Shown here in pieces: positions 14,503 to 19,482 of a stretch of DNA of 19,482 nucleotides. Below the pieces are notes generated by a model that was not told where the DNA came from, made no database searches, and worked only from the letters and a program-made list of their open reading frames with translations. The stretch is from VFKU01 sp964620045 (lineage in GTDB: Bacteria > Hydrogenedentota > Hydrogenedentia > Hydrogenedentales > GCA-2746185). Every line of letters starts with the position of its first letter. The stretch's first letter is position 1. A program made the position numbers and the translations under genes. Location of the stretch: positions 1-19,482 of the forward strand of contig CAZUJL010000043.1 of the NCBI GenBank assembly GCA_964620045.1. The letters are read 5' to 3'.

Positions 14503-15981
14503 TCAGGCGGAGCCTTTTTCCCGCTGGGTCATGGCGAACTCCTCCTCCGGCGAGAGGACCATGTGGTGCCGCGCATGAATGGCGAAATAAATCAGCCCGG
14601 CAAGAAACCAAATGGCGCAGCCAATGGCGCACACGCGGTAGTCCGGATTCAGGAACAGCGAGACGAAAGTAACCAGCGCGATGAGGCCCGCAATCCATGC
14701 GCCGGCGTTGCCCATCGGACTGACGTAGGGCCGCTCGATATTCGGCAGGTTCCGGCGCAGCAACACGAACGCCGCCATCTGCATGATGTAGGCAATCACG
14801 GCGCCAAACACCGCCATGTTCAGCAGCACCGCGCCAACAGGCAAGTCGCCGAAGAGTTTGTCGCTGAATTCGATCAGCAACGCGACGATATACCCCACAG
14901 CCGCGCCCACAATCAGCGCCACGTGCGGCGTTTTCCGCGTGCGGTGCGTGATGGACATCCATTTGGGAAAATATCCCGCGCGGCTGAGGCTGTAAATGTT
15001 GCGGCCGTACGCGTAGATGATCGCGTGGAAACTCGCCACGAGTCCGGCCACCGCGATGAGCGCGAGCAGCGACGCGCCGAGACCATCGCCAAAAATCGTC
15101 TTGAATCCAAGGAACAGAGGCTCGCTCGATCCGGCGACTTCCGCCGCGCCCGGCGCGATGCCGGCGTTCAGGAAAAGCGTGAGGATCGCGGCCACGATCA
15201 GCGTAAGAATGCCCCACAGCAGACCGCGCGGCATGTCGCGCTTGGGGTCGTGCGCCTCTTCGGCCGCGAGCGGCAACTGCTCAATGCCCAGATAAAACCA
15301 CACGGCAAAGGGCAGCGCGGCGATGATGCCGCCGGGGCCCTTGGGCAGCCATTTCGAGCCGCCCTCCTCCGCCACGATGTTCAGCGCGAGGTCGAGCGAG
15401 AAATGCCGCAGCGCGCCGATCCAGAAAACCACCAGAATGCCGAGCGCGAGCGCCGTGATGAACACGGTGAACTTAAATGTCGCCTCGACGCCCACCATGT
15501 TCAGGCCGACAAACACGGCGTACGCCACGAACCACCACACGGGATTCGGCAAATCGATGCTGAGCAGATCGTTCGCGATCGCGCCCAAGTAACCGCCAAT
15601 GCCCACCACGATCACCGCCGGGGTAAGCACATATTCCATATTTTCGGCAAGGCCGGTAACGAATCCGCCCCACGGCCCCATCGCCGTGCGCCCAAACGAA
15701 TACGCGCCGCCGGTATGCGGCAGCGCGGGCGACATCTCGGCGATGGAGTAGCACATCGCGACGTACATGATGGAGATAACGATCGTGGCCGCGAGCATGC
15801 CGCCGAACCCGCCGACGCCGAGGCCGAAGTTCCAGCCGAAGAAGTCGCCGGAGATGACCGCCCCGACGCCGAGCGCCCACAGCGACCACACGCCCGCGTA
15901 GCGTCGCAGGCCGCGTTGCTCGAAGTAGGCCGCGTCCTGTCGCTGATACGAGACCCCGCTCTGCTCCCGCCGATCCGCCAC
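14503..15981 (-). CDS. Ethanolamine permease-like APC-family transporter
   Basis: This 492-residue inner-membrane protein has about twelve hydrophobic segments and the features of amino acid/polyamine/organocation permeases: GVGAVISGDFFGWNFGLGVG in the first helix, SPALPHTGGAYSFGRTAMGP in the substrate-site region, and PFAVWFYLGIEQLPLAAEEA in the middle. The pattern fits the ethanolamine permease (EAT) branch, and the eutB and eutC genes nearby support ethanolamine uptake as its job. Other small amines or amino acids remain possible. The GTG start is supported by CGGAGGG (15989-15995) seven bases upstream. Transport probably relies on proton or sodium coupling as in the family. It lies 76 bases after the monooxygenase-domain gene and before the FG-GAP gene, all on the same strand. 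Confidence 0.85.
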   Translation of the reverse strand: MADRREQSGVSYQRQDAAYFEQRGLRRYAGVWSLWALGVGAVISGDFFGWNFGLGVGGFGGMLAATIVISIMYVAMCYSIAEMSPALPHTGGAYSFGRTAMGPWGGFVTGLAENMEYVLTPAVIVVGIGGYLGAIANDLLSIDLPNPVWWFVAYAVFVGLNMVGVEATFKFTVFITALALGILVVFWIGALRHFSLDLALNIVAEEGGSKWLPKGPGGIIAALPFAVWFYLGIEQLPLAAEEAHDPKRDMPRGLLWGILTLIVAAILTLFLNAGIAPGAAEVAGSSEPLFLGFKTIFGDGLGASLLALIAVAGLVASFHAIIYAYGRNIYSLSRAGYFPKWMSITHRTRKTPHVALIVGAAVGYIVALLIEFSDKLFGDLPVGAVLLNMAVFGAVIAYIMQMAAFVLLRRNLPNIERPYVSPMGNAGAWIAGLIALVTFVSLFLNPDYRVCAIGCAIWFLAGLIYFAIHARHHMVLSPEEEFAMTQREKGSA

Positions 15982-16057
15982 GCCGCCGCCCTCCGTGAGC
16001 CGACAAACCTAACGGAATCGTCGGGCACAAACAAACGGCGGTGTTGTGCGCGCCGCG

Positions 16058-16447
16058 CTAAGCGGAAGTGACGTGATGAATCTTGATTTCGGGCGGAGCC
16101 GACGCGAGTTGGCGGGCTTTCGCGATGAACTCGAGGCAGTAAGCCTGTTTGAAATGAAAATCCACCGCGGCCTGGTCTTTCCACTCCTCAAAAAAGAAGA
16201 AGCGGCCCGGCACCATCGCGTCCTCGTAGAACGCATAGGAAACGTTGCCGGCTTCCTCCCGCGAATTCGTGACCTGCTTCACGCCGATTTCGTGAAACGC
16301 CGCACGGTTATTCTCCGGGATATCCGCTTTCCCCGTGATGATGATCATGCTGGAGCCTCCCTCTTGTGCGCTGGCCGACGCGCTTAGCGCCAGGCCCGCG
16401 ATGCCCAACCCGCTCAATTGGATGAAACTCCGGCGATCCGTGTCCAT
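16058..16447 (-). CDS. Antibiotic biosynthesis monooxygenase (ABM) domain protein with Tat-type signal
   Basis: The 129-residue protein has an export signal with a twin arginine (DRRSFIQLSGLGIAGLALSA) and likely cleavage after ASA at about residue 27. An ABM ferredoxin-like domain follows from residue 34: MIIITGKADIPENNRAAF, VSYAFYEDAMVPGRFFFFEE, then KDQAAVDFHFKQAY. ABM proteins include cofactor-free quinol monooxygenases and small dimeric enzymes of unknown role. The first start has AGGAGAA just before its ATG. A second strong site (GGGAGG) precedes Met34, so a shorter cytoplasmic form could also be made. It lies 29 bases after eutB in the same direction and is probably co-transcribed with it. 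Its role in ethanolamine use is not established; acting on amine or aldehyde oxidation products or in stress defence would be guesses. Confidence 0.82.
   Translation of the reverse strand: MDTDRRSFIQLSGLGIAGLALSASASAQEGGSSMIIITGKADIPENNRAAFHEIGVKQVTNSREEAGNVSYAFYEDAMVPGRFFFFEEWKDQAAVDFHFKQAYCLEFIAKARQLASAPPEIKIHHVTSA
16356..16361 (-). promoter_or_regulatory. Internal ribosome-binding site within the ABM gene
   Basis: On the minus strand GGGAGG lies seven bases before the ATG of Met34 (codon 16346-16348). Family members without signal peptides begin at this Met, so an internal start is credible. Confidence 0.4.
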
Positions 16448-16476
16448 GCGTTCTCCTGTGCAATGCATGCGGCTGC

Positions 16477-17856
16477 TTAAGCCGGATTGAAACTCAGCAA
16501 TTTATGCCCCGCGTCCGCCGGCAACAGCCGGTTCTCCGCGTCGACGATTTTCATTTTCTGCAGCCACGCCTCGAACTCCGGCGCGGGACGCAGGCCGAGC
16601 ACGCGGCGCAGATAATTCGCATCGTGGAACGACGTGCTCTGGTATTGCAGCATGATGTCGTCCGCGCCGGGCACGCCCATGAAATAGTTGCAGCCCGCCA
16701 CGCCGAGCAGCGTCAGCAGCGTGTCCATGTCGTCCTGATCGGCGCGCGCATGGTTCGTGTAGCACACGTCGCAGCCCATCGGCAGGCCCAACAGCTTGCC
16801 GCAGAAATGATCCTCAAGTCCCGCGCGGATGATCTGCTTGCCGTCGTAGAGGTACTCCGGCCCGATAAACCCGACCACCGTATTCACCAGCAGCGGACGA
16901 AACTTCCGCGCGACGGCGTACGCGCGCGCCTCCAGCGTCTGCTGATCGCAGCCGTGGTGCGCGTCGGCAGACAAACACGAGCCCTGCCCCGTTTCGAAAT
17001 ACATCACATTGTCGCCGAGCCGGCCGCGCTTGAGCGCAAGCGCCATCCGATGCGCCTCATCAAGCATCGCGAGCGAGATGCCGAAGCTCTCGTTCGCCTT
17101 CTGTGTGCCCGCGATCGACTGAAACACGAGGTCCAGCGGCGCGCCCTGCGCCATCGCTTCCATCGAGGTAGTCACGTGCGCGAGCACACAAGACTGCGTC
17201 GGAATTTCATAGTTCACAATCAGAGCATCCAGCATGCGCAACAGCCCGACACACACGCCAACATTGTCCGTGGCCGGATTGATTCCGATCACCGCATCGC
17301 CGCAGCCGTACATCAGGCCATCGACGATGCTGGCTGCGATACCGTGCGGATCGTCGGTCGGGTGGTTAGGCTGTAACCGAATCGCGAGACGGCCCGGCAA
17401 GCCGATCGTGTTGCGAAACCGCGTGGTGACGACGCATTTCTTCGCCGCGAGCACCAGGTCCTGGTTGCGCATGAGCTTGCTGACCGCCGCGACCATCTCG
17501 GGCGTAAGACCGGGCGCCAGCGCGCGCAACGTTTCCTGTGTCGCCGCGTCAGACAGCAACCAGTCCCGAAATTCACCGATGCTCAGCGACGCGACCGGCG
17601 CAAACGCCGCTTTGCTATGCGAGTCGACAATCAGCCGCGTAACCTCGTCCGATTCATACGGAACGATCAGCTCTTCCAAAAACCGCGCAAGCGGCACGTC
17701 GGCCAGCGCAGTTTGCGCGGCCACGCGCTCTTCCGCATTCGCCGCCGCCACGCCCGCGAGCTCATCACCGCTGCGCAAGGGCGAGGCCTTCGCAAGCAGT
17801 TCGCGAAGCGACGCAAATATATAGATGCGTTTCCCAATGACGCTTCGGTACGCCAT
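16477..17856 (-). CDS. eutB: Ethanolamine ammonia-lyase large (catalytic) subunit
   Basis: The 459-residue protein closely matches EutB. EutB with EutC converts ethanolamine to acetaldehyde and ammonia by adenosylcobalamin radical chemistry. The substrate-binding residues known from E. coli EutB fall at almost the same numbers: Arg160 and Gln162 in RLQPNHPTDD, Asn193 in GINPATDN, Glu288 in YFETGQGS (Glu287 in E. coli), and Asp363 in MGCDVCYTN (Asp362). Other family blocks such as GFIGPEYLYDGKQIIRAG and DQDDMDTLLTLLGVAG are intact, so it looks functional. The ATG at 17856 is preferred over the in-frame ATG at 17922, since that numbering fits and GGAGAG precedes it. It is divergent from eutC, with the ABM gene and permease downstream. 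EutA, which reactivates the enzyme, is not in the window. Confidence 0.97.
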   Translation of the reverse strand: MAYRSVIGKRIYIFASLRELLAKASPLRSGDELAGVAAANAEERVAAQTALADVPLARFLEELIVPYESDEVTRLIVDSHSKAAFAPVASLSIGEFRDWLLSDAATQETLRALAPGLTPEMVAAVSKLMRNQDLVLAAKKCVVTTRFRNTIGLPGRLAIRLQPNHPTDDPHGIAASIVDGLMYGCGDAVIGINPATDNVGVCVGLLRMLDALIVNYEIPTQSCVLAHVTTSMEAMAQGAPLDLVFQSIAGTQKANESFGISLAMLDEAHRMALALKRGRLGDNVMYFETGQGSCLSADAHHGCDQQTLEARAYAVARKFRPLLVNTVVGFIGPEYLYDGKQIIRAGLEDHFCGKLLGLPMGCDVCYTNHARADQDDMDTLLTLLGVAGCNYFMGVPGADDIMLQYQSTSFHDANYLRRVLGLRPAPEFEAWLQKMKIVDAENRLLPADAGHKLLSFNPA

Positions 17857-17871
17857 TTCTCTCCGATCGCT

Positions 17872-17899
17872 CTTTGGACTGAGCTGCCGCAGTCCAAAG
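17872..17899. promoter_or_regulatory. Perfect inverted repeat in the eutB-eutC divergent region
   Basis: Arms CTTTGGACT (17872-17880) and AGTCCAAAG (17891-17899) are perfect reverse complements over nine bases, around a ten-base spacer. It lies in the 90-base gap, 16 bases upstream of the eutB ATG. It could be an operator for a dimeric regulator of both genes, or a hairpin in the eutB leader. Choosing between the two is not possible from sequence. The eutB ribosome-binding site lies outside the stem. Confidence 0.6.
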
Positions 17900-17910
17900 C
17901 ATTCGCCACG

Positions 17911-17939
17911 TTGCCAAGACATCCAGCGTGCTCTATGCT
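17911..17939 (+). promoter_or_regulatory. Probable sigma-70-type promoter of eutC
   Basis: TTGCCA (17911-17916) and TATGCT (17934-17939) are spaced by 17 bases, an optimal arrangement. The expected transcript start (about 17946-17947) falls on or next to the eutC ATG, and no Shine-Dalgarno-like sequence lies upstream, so eutC mRNA may be leaderless. The -10 is embedded in a perfect inverted repeat, TATGC-TT-GCATA (17934-17945). Confidence 0.5.
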
Positions 17940-17946
17940 TGCATAA

Positions 17947-18738
17947 ATGCCCGATTCACACCACCCACCCACCGCCCCCGATCCCTGGGCCAACCTGCGC
18001 ACACAAACCGCCGCGCGCATTGCGTTGGGCCGCGCGGGCAGCAGCCTACCAACACGGGAGCTGCTGTCGTTCCAGGCAGACCACGCGCGCGCGATGGACG
18101 CGGTATACGCCGAGCTGGACCGCGCGGCCCTGGCCGAAACATTGCGCGCCGGCGGGCTGGATAGTGTGCCGCTGGAAACCCGTGCCGATTCGCGCGCCAT
18201 GTATTTGCAGCGGCCCGACGCAGGGCGTCGGCTGGATGAGCCCTCGCGCGATCGTCTCCACAAGAAAATTGCAGCACAATCCACGGACGTACTCATCGCA
18301 ATCGTCGACGGCCTCTCCTCCATCGCCGCGCAAGCGCACGCCGCGCCCGTGGCAATCGAACTCAGCCGAAAACTCCGCGCCGAAAATTTGACCGTCGGCG
18401 TCGTGCCGCTCATGCGCTACGGCCGCGTGGCCCTGCAAGATGAACTCGGCGAGATCACCGGCGCGCGTGTGGTGGTATCGCTGATCGGCGAACGGCCCGG
18501 ACTCGGCTCCCCGGACAGCCTCGGCGCGTACGTGGTCTACAACCCCAAAATCGGCAACACCGATGCGCAGCGCAACTGCGTGTCGAACATCCGCCCGGAG
18601 GGTCTCCCCTACGCGGCCGCCGTCGACGCGCTCGTGTGGCTCGTGCGCGAAGCGCTCCGCCGCAAGGTCAGTGGGGTTCAACTCAAGGACGACCGGCACC
18701 TCGTCGCGCCGGCACCGCCCCGGGAGACCCTGCGATGA
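17947..18738 (+). CDS. eutC: Ethanolamine ammonia-lyase small subunit
   Basis: This 263-residue protein matches EutC, the smaller subunit of the coenzyme-B12-dependent ethanolamine ammonia-lyase, which binds cobalamin and completes the active enzyme with EutB. Diagnostic segments are ARIALGRAGSSLPTRELLSF, YLQRPDAGRRLDEPS, IAIVDGLSSIAAQAHAAPVA, VVPLMRYGRVALQDELGEI, VVVSLIGERPGLGSPDSLGA and NCVSNIRPEGLPYAAAVDAL. The protein lacks the long N-terminal extension of the E. coli subunit, like many shorter family members. It is transcribed away from eutB and uses the promoter just before its ATG. Its last four bases overlap the ATG of the next gene, so the two are likely translated together. Confidence 0.96.
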   Translation: MPDSHHPPTAPDPWANLRTQTAARIALGRAGSSLPTRELLSFQADHARAMDAVYAELDRAALAETLRAGGLDSVPLETRADSRAMYLQRPDAGRRLDEPSRDRLHKKIAAQSTDVLIAIVDGLSSIAAQAHAAPVAIELSRKLRAENLTVGVVPLMRYGRVALQDELGEITGARVVVSLIGERPGLGSPDSLGAYVVYNPKIGNTDAQRNCVSNIRPEGLPYAAAVDALVWLVREALRRKVSGVQLKDDRHLVAPAPPRETLR

Positions 18739-19160
18739 ACGGCATCATGCGGCAAATGAAACCGTTTTTGTGGGTGACTGACATTCTATTTCTGCTGTAC
18801 TGGCTGGTCTCGCTGCTGATGCTCGCGGGAATCCTAAACATCCCGAAGGAATACCTGTACAGCGATTACAACGACCCCGCGGTCGTCGCGTGGAACTGGT
18901 CCTTCTTCCCGCTCGACGTCGCCTTCAGCATCTGCGGATTGCTCGCGCTGCGGCGCTTCAAGCAGGGCCAGGATTCGTGGGTGATGTACGCGACCATCTC
19001 GTTGTGTCTCACGTTCTGCGCAGGACTGATGGCGATCGCGTTCTGGACGATCCGGCTGGAATTCGATCCATCCTGGTGGATTCCGAATTTCCTGATCATG
19101 GTGTGGCCGCTGTATTTCCTGCCCAAGTTGTTCCGGCGCGTGCGCCTGCAGCCGGCCTGA
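18735..19160 (+). CDS. Small four-helix membrane protein, YvaD/DUF5360-like
   Basis: This 141-residue protein overlaps the eutC stop (ATGA). Four hydrophobic helices are visible, at about residues 11-34, 55-72, 83-106 and 114-131. A conserved-looking segment, YLYSDYNDPAVVAWNWSFFP (residues 40-59), sits before the second helix and resembles the DUF5360/YvaD family of small integral membrane proteins, whose function is unknown. This family match is from memory of the motif and is only moderately sure. Coupling to eutC suggests a link to ethanolamine use, perhaps in transport or sensing, but no direct evidence exists. Met5 or Met8 are possible alternative starts. The gene ends three bases from the convergent iron permease-like gene. 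Confidence 0.75.
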   Translation: MNGIMRQMKPFLWVTDILFLLYWLVSLLMLAGILNIPKEYLYSDYNDPAVVAWNWSFFPLDVAFSICGLLALRRFKQGQDSWVMYATISLCLTFCAGLMAIAFWTIRLEFDPSWWIPNFLIMVWPLYFLPKLFRRVRLQPA

Positions 19161-19163
19161 TCG

Positions 19164-19482
19164 TTAGTCCTCGGGCTCTCCCGTTTGCTCCGCCCCCGCG
19201 CGTTCACGTATCGCACGAAATTCGACCTCTAGCTTCGTGAGTTCTTCGTCGGAGAGATCTTCCAGATCGATGAGCTGATTGCGCGCGCCGCGCAGACCGC
19301 GCAGCAACTCGTCGAGCTTCAGGTGCAAGGCCTTCGCGTCACGGTTCTGCGTGTTCTGGATCAAAAACACCATCAGGAACGTGATAATGGTCGTGGCCGT
19401 ATTCGCCACCAGTTGCCACGTGTCGGAAAAATCGAAAAAAGGACCGGTCAGCGCCCAGATCACCGTGACGATGACCGCCGCG
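19164..19482 (-). CDS. Low-affinity iron permease-like protein, C-terminal part
   Basis: The frame is open to the window edge, so the N-terminus is missing. The visible 105 residues carry WALTGPFFDFSDTWQLVANT, TTIITFLMVFLIQNTQNRD and KALHLKLDELLRGLRGAR, the characteristic C-terminal block of the low-affinity iron permease family (PF04120). Two hydrophobic segments bracket the GPFFDFSDTWQLVANT stretch, and a charged amphipathic tail follows (NQLIDLEDLSDEEL). Bacterial members are small membrane proteins; despite the name, iron transport is not firmly shown for them. The GTG at 19463 is inside the domain and is not taken as the start, because family proteins begin further upstream. Confidence 0.85.
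   Translation of the reverse strand, partial: AAVIVTVIWALTGPFFDFSDTWQLVANTATTIITFLMVFLIQNTQNRDAKALHLKLDELLRGLRGARNQLIDLEDLSDEELTKLEVEFRAIRERAGAEQTGEPED

Noticed and set aside
15982..16057. GCACAA/TTGTGC hairpin between the ABM gene and the permease as a terminator
   Set aside because: The stem is only six bases with a large loop and has no T-tract.

Overview
The window is a densely coded, GC-rich bacterial stretch with Shine-Dalgarno sites, several GTG starts and four-base start/stop overlaps (GTGA, ATGA). No RNA gene, CRISPR array, transposase or gap over 300 bases was seen. The host cannot be named from the sequence. Housekeeping genes (scpA, yraN, sppA) sit beside large secreted beta-helix and FG-GAP/VCBS proteins, which would fit an uncultured PVC-, Hydrogenedentota- or Acidobacteria-like lineage; that is a guess.

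Bases 1-3352 (+): the C-terminal part of a membrane-anchored lysyl oxidase-like copper enzyme overlaps scpA (condensin kleisin), which overlaps a YraN-family putative nuclease gene. A multi-pass MFS transporter follows after a 73-base gap. Bases 3361-4332 (-) hold an AT-richer gene for a zinc-ribbon protein with an Mrr-like restriction endonuclease domain, probably acquired by transfer.

Bases 4450-12893 (+): two adjacent acyl-CoA dehydrogenase genes, probably the unequal subunits of one heteromeric enzyme, are followed four bases later by a membrane-domain glycerophosphodiester phosphodiesterase. Next come an SppA-type S49 peptidase with an extra N-terminal two-helix membrane domain, and a secreted right-handed beta-helix protein. 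The first three look like an operon for lipid breakdown. A palindromic copy of what looks like a widespread intergenic repeat lies just after the beta-helix gene.

Bases 12972-19160 hold an ethanolamine module with an unusual layout. eutB reads leftwards, followed on the same strand by a Tat-type monooxygenase-domain protein, an ethanolamine-permease-like APC transporter, a seven-motif FG-GAP protein and a cupin. eutC reads rightwards from a shared 90-base divergent region and overlaps the gene for a small four-helix membrane protein. Thus the two subunits of ethanolamine ammonia-lyase, usually co-transcribed, are split into divergent units. The shared region has two perfect inverted repeats and a good promoter placed so that eutC mRNA could be leaderless. 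No microcompartment shell, eutA reactivase or eutR is present in the window. The window ends inside a low-affinity iron permease-like gene on the minus strand.
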